DNA of 60,000 nt from Glandiceps talaboti (GCF_964340395.1 NC_135549.1:12228842-12288841), one strand, 5' to 3'; positions 1 through 10,363 are shown, numbered from the stretch's first letter. A program made the numbers and translations. The notes: generated by a model not told the origin, from the letters alone.

Positions 1-304
1 GTTTGATAAAAAAAATGCTAGGTGTTAAGTGATTTATATATTATAGTGAATATATTCTTCAGAAATGCATACAAACTTTCAATGAAATTCCATTCTATAT
101 AGAAAGCTTTCTGTTGTTGATTGGTTGATGGACATGTTATTTGTTGAATTGAATGAATCATGGTCATAAATCCAGTACGAATCGAGTTCCAAGTTTATTC
201 AGTGTATGTGACTTAATGTGTGAGTCATCTAATACCTGGTACAACTAGGTAAGCAGATACCAGAATTATGTGACTTAAGTGACACTCTCCAATCTCATAT
301 ACAG
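1..304 (+). other. Partial intron upstream of the first visible rabenosyn exon
   Basis: AT-rich DNA ending in an acceptor (CATATACAG, bases 296-304). No upstream coding exon is visible, so the intron extends beyond the window. Confidence 0.7.
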
Positions 305-451
305 GTACTATTAGAAGTTATACCGATGCCTTTAGAGGAGTACGAGATACAAGAATTGACTGGTTTGTTGTTGAGACTAATAAACTTTTGATTCGACTGG
401 AAAAACTCTTGGGTTTTGAAAGCCAGGGAATGGATTCTTCAAAACGAAAGG
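305..451 (+). CDS. RBSN: Rabenosyn-5 exon A (pre-FYVE segment)
   Basis: Starts after ...ATACAG with two bases finishing a split codon and ends AAACGAAAG-G before the donor gtgatt (phase 1). It encodes a segment with the motifs RDTRIDWFVVETNKLLIRL and EKLLGF, which matches the conserved stretch just before the FYVE finger in rabenosyn-5. The split last codon joins exon B to give KRKAFEKS. Confidence 0.9.
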
Positions 452-3400
452 GTGATTAAAATTACTTGTTATATCCTTGTAGTGATATTTGTCTGAATTG
501 AGTACGACCAATTAAGTTTTCATACAATTTAATTGGTTGACTGTATAAAACACTTTAAAACTACTGTTCAAGTATCAGACATGGAATTGAATACATTGTG
601 CTATATAATTTACAGACATGTATATCCCACATTTGAAGTATTCTGCATCAACTATTTCTGTGGGCGTGAGAAGCATATAAAAATTATTAGAATTTCTGAG
701 TATGTGCAAGTACAACTTTGAAGAATTGAATGATTTTAGCCAAGTCATTCCAGATATTTATAATGAGGACCTGGTAGAATGGAAGGTACAATGTGAAGGA
801 TTTAATGCACAGGGATTATATGCTCCCAAGGGTGTTGAGGAAGCAAAAAGGCCTATTGTACCATTATAAATGTAGATATGTGCCAGGCAGTGTGCCCTCT
901 AATGATAGCCAATTTTTGTTGTTGTGGGTCAGTATGATAAAGACTGGCATTTCTTGTGAGTCACCAAATAGTAAGATATAGGGGAACACCAAATTTTGGT
1001 GTGTCACTAGAAATTATGTGCATCAGTGAGACGTCAAATTGGCTTGGCGGGCACACTGTTGCCGCAGGGTAATAATTGTACAGCAGTTTGAGCAGTGTGT
1101 GGAAGAGCCGTCTATATTTTTAATAATAGACTTAGAAGTACTCTAAGTCACTTAATTTACAGTCACTATTTGCCTCCCCACCCCCACCCCCACCCTCACC
1201 CCACCTAAACTGATTGGTAATAGGACTGTTTTGTTATATTCTTCATCAGCATTTGAGAAGAGTATAGTTCCATGGGCACCAGATGATGATGTTAAATTCT
1301 GTCCAACATGTGGGGATAAATTTTCACTTGCCAAGAGAAAACACCACTGCAGATTATGTGGTACTATAATGTGCAATAGATGCTCTGAGTTTCTACCAGT
1401 GTCCGTTGCAAGTAAGTCATACATATTGTGCTTTTAGTTTTCATCATACTCACCCTAACATTATGGACGACACCATGGAATAAGTATATATGATGCAGTA
1501 ATATGTGTTTAAAGTGACCATATGATGATGATTGGGTATTTATTTTGGATTTTTTAATTTACAAAACAATGTTAATGTAGCTTCCCACTGAAAAATCAGT
1601 GTGAAACAACATATGCCAAGTCCTTGTTTGTAATTGTAACTCAATTAATGCGTACAATAACAAACTTTTTACACACTTTGTAGCTTTTTGCATTGTATTG
1701 AGTTACAAATACAGACAGGGTCATTGTTGTTTGTATGTATGATATAGGCATAAGTATGTATGATACAGATAGAAGTATGTATGATATAGGCATAAGTATG
1801 TATGGTATAGGCACAAGTATGTATGATATAGGCACAAGTATGTATGATATAGGCACAAGTATGTATGATATAGGCATAAGTATGTATGATATAGGCATAC
1901 GTATGTATGTTATCGGCATAAGTATGTATGATATAGGCATAAGTATGTATGATATAGGCACAAGTATGTATGTTATAGGCATAAGTATGTATGATATAGG
2001 CACAAGTATGTATGATATAGGCATAAGTATGTATGATACAGATAGAAGTATGTATGATATAGGCATAAGTATGTATGGTATAGGCACAAGTATGTACATG
2101 ATATAGGCACAAGTATGTATGATATAGGCACAAGTATGTATGATATAGGCACAAGTATGTATGATATAGGCATAAGTATGTATGATTTAGGCATAGTATG
2201 TATGATATAGGCATACGTATGTATGATATAGGCATAAGTATGTATGATATAGGCATAAGTATGTATAATATAGGCATAAGTATGTATGATATAGGCATAA
2301 GTATGTATGATATAGACAACTATAGGGCAATAACATTTGTTTTTCATTTTTGTCCCAATATAGAAATTAATAACTGAAGCAGTTATGTATCATTGATCTT
2401 AGTCATATAGTGAATTCAATATTGATAAAACATCAGTTATTTTAAGATGAAAACTAATCTTTATTTAAGTAATGTGAAGTGATGTTATGAAATGACTGGA
2501 TGTGTCATAAGACCACCCACTACATATTTGTAATGTTTATTTAGGTCACATATTACACACTTGCCTTTCTATTTGTGGAGAACTTTAAAATAACACAGTC
2601 AGGAAACAGGAATTTGAAGACAAGTATTTCCTTTTTGTTACTGTGGAAACGGGGTTGGCATAGTGTTACAATGATGGGACATGACATTTTTCACATAAAA
2701 ATAAGACACTTTTTAACCTCAAACTACCAATAACAGAGGCACCACACACACAGCAGAATCCTGTACCTAATCACATTGAAAGGTGATAAGCATTGCTATT
2801 CTGTCATAGCATGGTAGAAATGGCTTGAAGGCTTTAATGGATTTAATTAATCACTTTTCTACTAAAAGCAATGTGATCATAACTTGTCTGTGTCTACATA
2901 CAAACTGTTCCCAAACCTCTGTAATCATCTATCATTAGTGTTTGAAATTGTCTGTATGTGTATAGCCTCACATTCGTGAAATAACACACCAGCGCTGTTT
3001 CTACTGTACATGGTTGATCATGTTGAACTCAAAATGAAAATTTAATGTATTTTAAAAATCCAGAAAATTATTTGAGCCACTATTTATGCTAAAAGCAAAA
3101 TTCAAAAGCGTGAGATGTTTCATTCCATCATGTGAAATATCAAAGATTCATTCAATACCAGAACACTATTAAAGGACTGCCTGTATTTCCACAGGAACAC
3201 TAACAAAGAGTAATCACCAGTCTTCACCAGAAAAACCGCAAACTCACCGACGTCAAGCAAGTGGTGGATCGGTAGATGATGAACCGGAATTCCGTATCTG
3301 TCAAGAATGTGAGAAAATACTAATTAGGAAAGCAGCTGCTATTAAAGAGAAGACCACCAAACCACTTCTTGTACAATTATATGAGGTAAAAATAATAACT

Positions 3401-6400
3401 CTTTTAGTGGTTTTAATAAAGCATCAGGTAGCTTTAAGTACTCATTGATTTTTGCTAACTTTGATATGTGATTGTGTTATTGGGTCCTACATGTCAAACC
3501 ACATCACTTGTAAGTTCAACTGGTATTGCTTTATGTGATAGAAACTAACTATATAAAAGGTGACATTGACTGCACTCTTAGGACATGACATTGACTGCCC
3601 TCTCTAAGCATTAACTGCCTTCTAAGGAGGTGACAATTACTGCCCTCTAAGGAGATGACATTGAATGCCCTCTAAGGAGATGACATTGAATGCCCTCTGA
3701 GGAGATGACAATGTCTGCCCTCTCTAAGCATTGACTGCCCTCTAAGGGAGTGACATTAACTGCCCTCTAAGGAGGTGACAATTACTGCCCTCTGAGGAGA
3801 TGACAATGACTGCCCTCTAAGGAGATGACTGCCATCTAAGGAGGTGACATTAACTGCCCTCTAAGGAGGTGACTTTGACATTGACTGCCCTCTAAGGAGG
3901 TGACAATGACTGCCCTCTAAGGGGGTGACTTTGACTGCCCTCTAAGGAGGTGACAATGACTGTCCTCTAAGGAGGTGACATTAACTGTCCTCTAAGGAGT
4001 TGACATTGACTTCCCTTTAAGGAGATGACACTGACTGCCCTCTAAGGAGGTGACACTGACTGCCCTCTATGGAGGTGACATTAACTGCCCTTTAAGGAGG
4101 TGACACTGACTGCCATCTAAGGAGGTGACATTAACTGTCCTCTGAGGAGGTGACATTGACTGCCCTGTAAGGGGGTGACTTTGACTGCCCTCTAAGGAGA
4201 TAACATTGACTGCCCTCTACAAAGGTGACATTGACTGCCCTCTAAGGGGTGACTTTGACTGCCCTTTAAGGAAGAGACAGTGACAGCCCTCTAAAAAGGG
4301 ACTCATTTGAATACTTCGGAATTTGACATAACCATGTATGTTGGATCTCACACGATGAAAAAAAGTAGTCTCAGTGCTTGCTTTTGTAATGTATTGATGC
4401 TAGATATATGACTACTGTCCAAAATACACATCAGTATCTCTTACTTTTATGATATGATGTTGCTCATGGCATTTATATGTATCAACTGTTGAAATGACTC
4501 TGTAAGGTCATCTTCTCAACTGAAGTTGTCAGTTGTGAAATACCTATAAGGTGTTTATGGTGTTGTACATGGAAAATCTTGTTGTACATGGTATCGCCTT
4601 ACATGGTCAACATTGAAAGTCTTGTACATGGTATCTCATCTCCATCTCCTAAAATCGTGTACAGTGTGATACTCAACAGAGTCGCATAGATATTAATCAC
4701 AATAACATTAGAGTAGTACATTATGTACTCAAAGATAAATAATAGACATGCCATAAACCTCACTCCAGTGTGTAAGAACTTTCACATTTACAATTACTTT
4801 GTTACCATAGTTACCATACAATTCAGATTGAAATGTAGTATTCAGTAAGACTATCTCTGATTGACAGTTTCTCTGTGAGAGGGAGAGAGTTTGTTATTGA
4901 CAATAATTCATTAGGCCAAGCGGAGGAATCAAAGTCTTTGTTTGTAGCCCCCTCCAAATTTTGAAATGTTGGCAAACAAAAATTTGAAAAACACAAAGAA
5001 ATCTTACCAGATGGTTCTTCATCTATTTCAGGTAATCTCAATATTGTCCAATAATACGATACTGAAATCTTGTTTTAAAAATGCACCAATATATTTGAAT
5101 GCAATATGTTTCTTGTAAACTATATCTACTCTGAGCAAATATGATTAATCACAAAATATCGTGACCTTGAATTACTGATGCAAGAAATTTGAAAACTGAA
5201 AACCCAGTGATTGTTTTTGTAAAAGCTGTGAGGGGATACAAAACATACCATTTCATAGTTTTCATGACTTTAATAAGTAGCTTTGCATGGAGAAGTATGT
5301 ACTGTATTTAGAGACATAAATGATTGGTTATGAAAGAAGAATTATTTGGACAAAGTGTTTATTACATAATGTCATTTATCAAATAGTCTGCAGTGGATAT
5401 GTAATTGATTCATACTTTTCTCTGTACAAATTTAGGACTAAGAATGTATGATATAGTATAACAGTATCTATCAAATGGTTCTACCATTTCTCTGTTGCAG
5501 AAATTGAGAATGTCCATAACAGATGTTGAAAATGTGGTTCCTACTTTCACAGAAATGGCACTTTCATTAAAGTGAGTAGATCAGTAAAAGTGGATTTGTC
5601 TTTGCATTGTGTTTCAAAGTAATGTTTACACATCAAGTAAATACAGCTAAAACAGGTAAAGTTTGCCCCAAGACTATTTGTAATATATACATACATTTAT
5701 GATCAAAGTCGATCATTTTACAAGTTTAGGTTGTTGTGTTACTTGATAGATAACAACACTTTTAATGCTGAACACAGCATGATTGCTATAGAGGGAAGTT
5801 TCAAAAGCTGAATGGATATAAACAAAACTCTCTTCAATCTCAATCCTGCTGTCTTCAGCAATAAAAGTGCTGTTATCTAGTCAATAAAACAGCAAACCCA
5901 AGTGCCAAATGATTGACTTACATGTATATGTTATGTACAGTCTTCTGGCAAACACTCCCTGTTTTAGCTGTACCATTAAGATAATCATCATTCAGAAGGT
6001 GTTGATATACATTCATGTATGTAAAAGAATATGTCCAATTAGCTGTAAAGGAAAAGGTAAAAGGGCCAAGGAGAATATTGATGTACTGTAAGTCATTGAT
6101 ATTGTCATAAATACCAACCGATGAGAACATCAATATGTGTAGACGATATAGATTGAATCAACTGATCTAGAAAGTGTTTGTCAAAAGTTTCAGTAATTAG
6201 CTTCGGTGTGATGACATGCTCTGATTTGTCAACGCGATAACTCTTAAAGTAATGTAATACAAGTGTTTCTACCCTCAGGCTGTCTGTGTTCAGTTCAGGT
6301 CTAATGATATCATGTTTTTAGATTTGTGATTTTGAGACCGATAACGCTTGTATGTAGGATCTAGGATGTCCTAAATCACAGTGTAAAATGATAATTTATA

Positions 6401-7582
6401 TCACTTGATGTTTGGTATTTCTGTCTCTTATCTTATTTATCAGTGCTGGTGAGACAAGTTACAACCTAGACCGTGCCTCTATTATGAGAATGAAGTTACT
6501 CAAGATGTATGAACTTATAGATTCACTCAGGTATGTGATGACATACATTTGTATTTAATGTATGCAAAGATGTTTACAGGAATAGATATATCCTTTCTGA
6601 TTCATTTCATGATGTTGACTTTCTACTAACATTTACAGCTAGTACAAGGTGTAGCCTACAAAATTTATGCAAATGAAGTTGATGAGTAACTAAGTAATAC
6701 ATCATCCACAAAAGAAACGTCATTACTAATTGATGTGGTAGATAATGGCATCAACTCTTATCAGTGTGGCAAGCTGTGAAGTGAGGCATTACAAGTCTCC
6801 TATAGTATAATATTCAATTATTAAAATGACTGTGGTTCACAATCTGCTTCTGAATACTATGGAGCCTATTGTGATTAGAGCTCATTTGTGGCTAACATAT
6901 CTGTCTGATAACTAGAATATAGCAGACAGCTGACAAATAGAACTACAAATCATGAAATGTTGATATGCAGTGTCAGTCTTGTTTCTTTAACAGCAAAACG
7001 ATTTTGAGCCTTGGAGTATCGGGAGAAACTCAGCCAAACCAAACCACTTTGAAGCTACAACGAATGGTTCGTCAGAGTTCCGTGGCCTATTTGCAGGACA
7101 CCATGTTAACTTTACCTTCATTACCATCACCTGAGCAGTTTGAGAAAGTGAAAGCACAGAGAGAAGCAGCTATTGCTAGGAAATTAGAAGAACAAAGGCA
7201 AGCTGCAGTGGAAGAACAAAGACGGGAACAAGAACGGAAAGAGCAAGAGAGACGAAGGCAAGAACGTTTCAGACCACAGTTTTCAGGAACTCCAGTGCAT
7301 TTCAGGGGAAGAGAGGAAGACATTCCAAGAGAAAGAACGGTAACAAGAGAGAGTGTTGGTGCCGAGGGTTGGGGACCAACACAGGTACCAGCAGGAACTG
7401 CTGCAGCATCCAATGATCCTATGCTGCAACAAATGGACATCATTAGAGGTTACATTCAGCAAGCCAGAGAGGCACAAAAACACGATGAAGTTCAAATGTT
7501 GGAGAGTAATTTGAGAGAGCTCCAATCTGAGTATTGGAGACAACAACAAAGTCAGATGCAAAATGAGATTGACAGAATGTGA
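305..7582 (+). CDS. RBSN: Rabenosyn-5 homologue, 3' part of gene (six exons, 5' end outside window)
   Basis: Spliced CDS join(305-451,1250-1411,3195-3385,5501-5571,6444-6530,6994-7582). All introns are GT-AG and every exon phase fits, giving about 414 residues plus a TGA stop. Rabenosyn-5 is an early-endosome Rab effector: its FYVE finger binds PI3P, it contacts Rab4/Rab5 and works with the SM protein VPS45 in endosome fusion and recycling (family knowledge). Visible in order: an N-terminal segment with ETNKLLIRLEKL; a FYVE finger with WAPDDD, CPTC, KRKHHCRLCG, CNRC and RICQEC, so all eight zinc cysteines are present; a helical segment with LNAGETSYNLDRAS; a charged coiled coil rich in E, R and Q; the block AEGWGP; and one Rab-binding hairpin starting DPMLQQMDIIRGYIQQ. 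The C2H2 finger known at the family N-terminus must lie upstream. Unlike the human protein there is no NPF motif and no second Rab-binding hairpin. Identity is very secure; completeness of the 3' end is less so. Confidence 0.93.
452..1249 (+). other. Intron between exons A and B
   Basis: Donor GTGATT and acceptor TTCATCAG. It contains a 55-codon open frame of protein-like composition (702-869, listed separately) and a C-rich CCCCACCCCC tract near 1176-1203. No repeat family was recognised. Confidence 0.8.
702..869 (+). pseudogene. Short protein-like open frame in intron, unrecognised
   Basis: ATG at 702 to TAA at 869, 55 codons. The translation looks protein-like (contains FEELNDFSQVIPDIYNEDL and VEWKVQCEGF), with few low-complexity residues. 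I do not recognise the family. It sits in the rabenosyn intron on the same strand and lacks clear splice sites. It may be a decayed mobile-element coding fragment, a cassette exon, or chance. Confidence 0.25.
1250..1411 (+). CDS. RBSN: Rabenosyn-5 exon B (FYVE finger, first six zinc cysteines)
   Basis: Acceptor TTCATCAG, donor GCAA-gtaagt. It encodes the N-terminal WxxD-type motif (WAPDDD), CPTC, the PI3P-binding basic patch KRKHHCRLCG, and CNRC, ending at SVA. This order is diagnostic of FYVE domains, and the flanks are rabenosyn-like (KSIVPW). Confidence 0.95.
1509..1732. mobile_element. Palindromic MITE family A, copy 1 (left arm, centre and part of right arm)
   Basis: Begins TTAAAGTGACCATATG and runs through GAAACAACATATGCCAAGTC, TTTGTAACTCAAT and the centre, then folds back (GTATTGAGTTACAAATAC). 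The same sequence forms the complete 316-bp copy at 8088-8403. Here the right arm stops at ...TCATTGTTGTTTG, where the 21-bp minisatellite begins; the expected right terminus (CACTTTAA) is not found after the array. Non-autonomous DNA element; TA target duplication is inferred from copy 2. Confidence 0.7.
1733..2316. repeat. 21-bp minisatellite, about 28 copies
   Basis: Tandem repeat of a 21-bp unit around TATGTATGATATAGGCATAAG, with variants such as ATACAGATAGAAG and GGCACAAG. A variant block (tgatacagatagaag followed by a ggtatag unit) occurs twice, at about 1760-1810 and 2034-2090, which suggests amplification of a multi-unit segment. Because the unit is a multiple of three and lacks stops in several frames, it gives spurious open frames on both strands. 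Confidence 0.93.
3195..3385 (+). CDS. RBSN: Rabenosyn-5 exon C (end of FYVE finger and linker)
   Basis: Acceptor TTTCCACAG, donor GAG-gtaaaa; ends in phase 0. It encodes a Ser/Lys-rich loop inserted in the FYVE domain, then FRICQEC (RVC-like motif plus the last cysteine pair) and KPLLVQLYE. The loop between the third and fourth cysteine pairs is longer than in a typical FYVE finger, as in other rabenosyns. Confidence 0.93.
3386..5500 (+). other. Intron between exons C and D, with a 25-bp minisatellite
   Basis: Donor GTAAAA, acceptor TCTCTGTTGCAG. Apart from the minisatellite (3558-4300) it is AT-rich sequence in which I see no further feature. Confidence 0.8.
3558..4300. repeat. 25-bp minisatellite (GGAGGTGACATTGACTGCCC type)
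   Basis: About 29 imperfect copies of a 25-bp unit (GGAGGTGACATTGACTGCCC followed by TCTAA). Unit length varies through small indels, and units differ at the AGG/AGA/GGG and ATT/AAT/TTT positions. Purely intronic. Confidence 0.92.
5501..5571 (+). CDS. RBSN: Rabenosyn-5 exon D
   Basis: Acceptor TCTGTTGCAG, donor TTAAA-gtgagt; enters in phase 0 and leaves two bases. It encodes KLRMSITDVENVVPTFTEMA and the start of LSLN, matching the helical region after the rabenosyn FYVE finger. The junction with exon E rebuilds the conserved LNAGET motif. Confidence 0.92.
5572..6443 (+). other. Intron between exons D and E, with a complete palindromic MITE
   Basis: Donor GTGAGT, acceptor TTTATCAG. MITE family B occupies 5642-5972. 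The remaining ~470 bp are unremarkable. Confidence 0.8.
5642..5972. mobile_element. Palindromic MITE family B (331 bp)
   Basis: Perfect 15-bp terminal inverted repeat TACAGCTAAAACAGG / CCTGTTTTAGCTGTA. The two halves pair along almost their whole length: GTTTGCC..AAGACT near both ends, and TTGATAGATAACAACAC at left against GTGCTGTTATCTAGTCAA at right. If the outer TA is a target duplication the element is Tc1/mariner-like, but this is inference. It carries no coding capacity. Confidence 0.8.
6444..6530 (+). CDS. RBSN: Rabenosyn-5 exon E
   Basis: Acceptor TTTATCAG, donor CTCAG-gtatgtg. It encodes AGETSYNLDRAS, then a Met/Lys-rich helix ending MYELIDSL. It is the counterpart of the conserved AGETxYxLxxAS block of rabenosyn-5. 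Confidence 0.93.
6531..6993 (+). other. Intron between exons E and F
   Basis: Donor GTATGTG, acceptor TTCTTTAACAG. No repeats or other features recognised. Confidence 0.85.
6994..7582 (+). CDS. RBSN: Rabenosyn-5 exon F (terminal coding exon, coiled coil and Rab-binding hairpin)
   Basis: Acceptor TTTCTTTAACAG; 196 codons to TGA. Order: KTILSLG block; QRMVRQSS helix; LPSPEQFEKV; a long E/R/Q/K coiled coil; the conserved AEGWGP; then NDPMLQQMDIIRGYIQQARE and LESNLRELQSEY, which match the Rab-binding helical hairpin (Pfam Rbsn type). The stop comes about 15 residues later. Human rabenosyn-5 continues with NPF motifs (EHD binding) and a second such hairpin; neither is here. The stop codon is clean, with no sign of a frameshift. 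Confidence 0.93.
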
Positions 7583-7990
7583 ATAATGAAATAGAGGTCA
7601 TAATGATGTCAATATGAACCCATTGTACAATCCAAGAAATGTTTTAAGAAGAGTTTTAACCGAAATATTGACTTTAAAGTTAACCAACATTTTTTTTATA
7701 TCAACATTACAGAGTGCTACTTGTTTATCTTTCAAAAGGGTAGCAACAACAAGATGCTAATTTTGAAAGTGATATTATCAATATTAGATCTAAATTTTTA
7801 GTCGTACATTTAGAATCCTTCCATTAATGAGATATTTACTGTAAACACCGCTTACAGAAAATTTTCTCTCTTTTTTTTAATCTTGTATTTACTAAGTATT
7901 TAGAAACTTTTTTAGTAACTACACATTGCTTTGATTGTTGAACTTTAGGAAAGCAGTCCTACGAGTATATATATCAAAATAAAGGGTAAG
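7583..7990 (+). other. Probable 3' UTR of rabenosyn-5
   Basis: AT-rich sequence between the TGA and the first good polyadenylation signal. No second open frame. The exact cleavage site cannot be seen. Confidence 0.5.
7978..7983 (+). promoter_or_regulatory. Candidate poly(A) signal AATAAA
   Basis: First canonical AATAAA downstream of the rabenosyn stop, about 400 bp after it. A T/G-rich stretch follows. Other AATAAA hexamers occur later (for example inside MITE A copy 2), so the assignment is tentative. Confidence 0.45.
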
Positions 7991-8087
7991 TTTTTAACTT
8001 GGTTGGACAGGCTACAAAGTCAGCCTTTTTACCTCTAAAACCAAAATATTAAATTTGTATGAAAATATAAACTGCCACTTTGAAACA

Positions 8088-8403
8088 TTAAAGTGGTCAT
8101 ATAGATTTGGTATTTTGGATTTTTAGTTTATAAAACAATTTTATCATGGCTTCCTACTTGAAAAAATCAATTTGAAACAACTTTGACTAAGTCTGAGTTT
8201 GTAACTCAATACATTGCAAAAAGCTAAATAATGTGTAAAAAGTTTGTTGTTGTACGTACAACATTTCACACGTTTATCAATCTTTTGCAATTTATTGAGT
8301 CATAAACAAAGACTTGGCATATGTTGTTTCACATCCATTTTTCCAGTAGGAAATTCAAAATCCAAAATAAATACCCAAATCTTCATCCATATGGTCACTT
8401 TAA
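8088..8403. mobile_element. Palindromic MITE family A, copy 2 (complete, ~316 bp)
   Basis: Ends TTAAAGTGGTCATAT and ATATGGTCACTTTAA. The arms pair over most of their length: TTTGGATTTT, CTTCCTACT, GAAACAAC, TTTGTAACTCAAT and GCAAAAAGCT at left, with complements at right. TA (or TTAA) flanks both ends and may be the target duplication. Same family as 1509-1732. No coding capacity. Confidence 0.8.
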
Positions 8404-8994
8404 TATCATGATAGTGTACTTTATGTACAAAGAAGTGAATGGTTATCAACGTTTATGTACACCAGGCAAAAGTAGAGGTTAGTTTATTCATTCCATTGGC
8501 ATTTACGATAACTTCAAAAAATTTGGTCTTTATATGCAGGTTTCTGTATTCTATGCAAATTCTCCATATAAACAAGTCTTTTATAAGCTTTACCTATCTG
8601 CTGTCATTTCCTAAGGAAGTATTGTATGCAAGGGTGGGGGGGGGGGGGGGTGCACAGCATAGAAGAAATGATAGATGTACATTTCAGTGAGTAAACATCT
8701 GCCTTAGTTTGTTATTTACAATACTCTACTATTATTGGTTTCATGCCTGATCAAAAAGATACATCTGAACAGTGACCATAAAGTCTCCAGTCTTTTATCT
8801 TCCCAATGAGTGATGTATGGTGTATGTTGCCTTGCTATGTACTTTTAACTTAAAGACAGTTTAATAGCCTGCCAAACTTAGTGTGCTATCATTTGCTCCT
8901 CTAAAACATTGTAATAACCTGTCAACTTGGGAGTTTGTAAACTTCACATGTTGTTCCAGATTTGCATCTTTATTGGTGACTTAAAATGGGTTCA

Positions 8995-9245
8995 TACGCT
9001 CCTTGAATCTTCCGGAAAGTTCTGACATTTAAAAAGACTCCTGAAAGGTCCTGAAAAGTCCTGAAAATATGCAATCATCTCCTGGAAACTCCTTGAAAAT
9101 TGATAGACCATTGATTACTGTCATAAAGTGTTGAAAAGCAGGTAACAAATAAAATGTATTTCACTGGTCAACACTCCTGGACATTGACCCAAGTTGATAT
9201 GAATACTGTACTCCTGGAAAACTGATTAAAAACTCCTGGAAAGTC
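8995..9245. repeat. Degenerate CTCCTGGAAAA-type interspersed repeat
   Basis: Many variants of ACTCCTGGAAAA, CTCCTTGAAT and GTCCTGAAAA occur with irregular spacing. This is a decayed short-period repeat; boundaries are approximate. Confidence 0.55.
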
Positions 9246-10253
9246 TGGACATTGATTTGACTTTTAGGTGTATCAGCCCTGTGTGATATTGATCTCTTTA
9301 AACTAAGTTTAATACAAACCTTACAAGTGTACATGTCAATGACAGCTGTTAACGTGAAATATGTGTATAATATTAAGTAAATAGCAAGTATTCTGTAGAA
9401 TGAATTAAATAGCCCTGTTACCCCGCACTGTCATGATAGTCTTACAGGGAAAGTGATTGTAGAAAGAACCCCTCCCCTCATTGTATATATACATGTCCCT
9501 CCCCCTATGTCATACTTATAGTGAAAGTCAAGGCACTGAAAGTGAGTGTTATGTTCACATAATATAAATCATTTGATATGTTACATGCTTAGCAGGAGAT
9601 AGAAGTGACACAAAGCCAGACATTTATGTGTATTTCATTTAAGTTTTATTCCAAACACACCTTTGAAAATTTGACCTGAAATTCATCAGACATTTAATAG
9701 TAGTGCTACATGTGTATGTGTGTATTTAGATCTCAAGATCTCTCTTGAAGGGTGAACGACGCGATGATTTGATACCACATATAGCATGCTGCTAGATGAG
9801 ACATTTAGTGCAATATGTACCATTTTGGCATTTCAAGATTGTTACACAAACACTGCAACGTCACCAATACTAGTTTTATGATAAACGTTTACACAAAGCA
9901 AAAATATTGAATATCCCTATCATATTTTCTTTCCCCCAATATTGTCATTAGTGCATTCAATGTGTGATAACAGTAGATACATGTTCACATCATATCTTCA
10001 TTTCTGTATTACGTATTTGACTTTGTGAGTAGAATCTGACAAAATATCTGTGAATGTTAAGCACAATTTTGTTTTCCATCACAGGTATCTACCAGATAAC
10101 AAATTTTTCAATAAAATCAAACCAAGGAAGATACACGAATCTTGACTACGAGTTATTGTAAAATTTTGCCATTTCTGTAACATTTTTTTTTTTTTTGAAA
10201 ATATATAAATATAATTTGATAAACTGAGCTTTTGAAAGAGAGTTTTAAATTTG

Positions 10254-10363
10254 AAATTTGAGACGTGTAAAAAAATAAAATTGACATATTGAATGCATTA
10301 ATAATGCATTCAATACCAGTATGTTATGTCCTTTTTATTTTCTTACACATACGTCTCAAATTT
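10254..10363. repeat. 110-bp hairpin palindrome
   Basis: Arms AAATTTGAGACG..TGTAAAAAAATAAAA..GACATA..TTGAATGCATTA and their complement ending ACGTCTCAAATTT. The centre is GAATGCATTA-A-TAATGCATTC (10291-10311) with a single-base loop. The right arm carries two small insertions. Either a tiny palindromic element or a hairpin-forming locus. Confidence 0.75.

Larger units (their letters stand above)
1412..3194 (+). other. Intron between exons B and C, with a MITE arm and a 21-bp minisatellite
   Basis: Donor GTAAGT, acceptor TTTCCACAG. It holds a half copy of the palindromic MITE family A (1509-1732) followed directly by the 21-bp tandem array (1733-2316). The remaining ~880 bp show nothing I recognise. 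Confidence 0.8.

Noticed and set aside
1641-2347. Open frames rich in YILMPIS / MYDIGIS repeats on both strands
   Set aside because: Translation of the 21-bp intronic minisatellite.
4823-5041. 72-codon minus-strand frame in a rabenosyn intron, followed by a donor-like GGTAAGAT
   Set aside because: No acceptor, domain or partner exon. Intronic position on the opposite strand makes chance likely.
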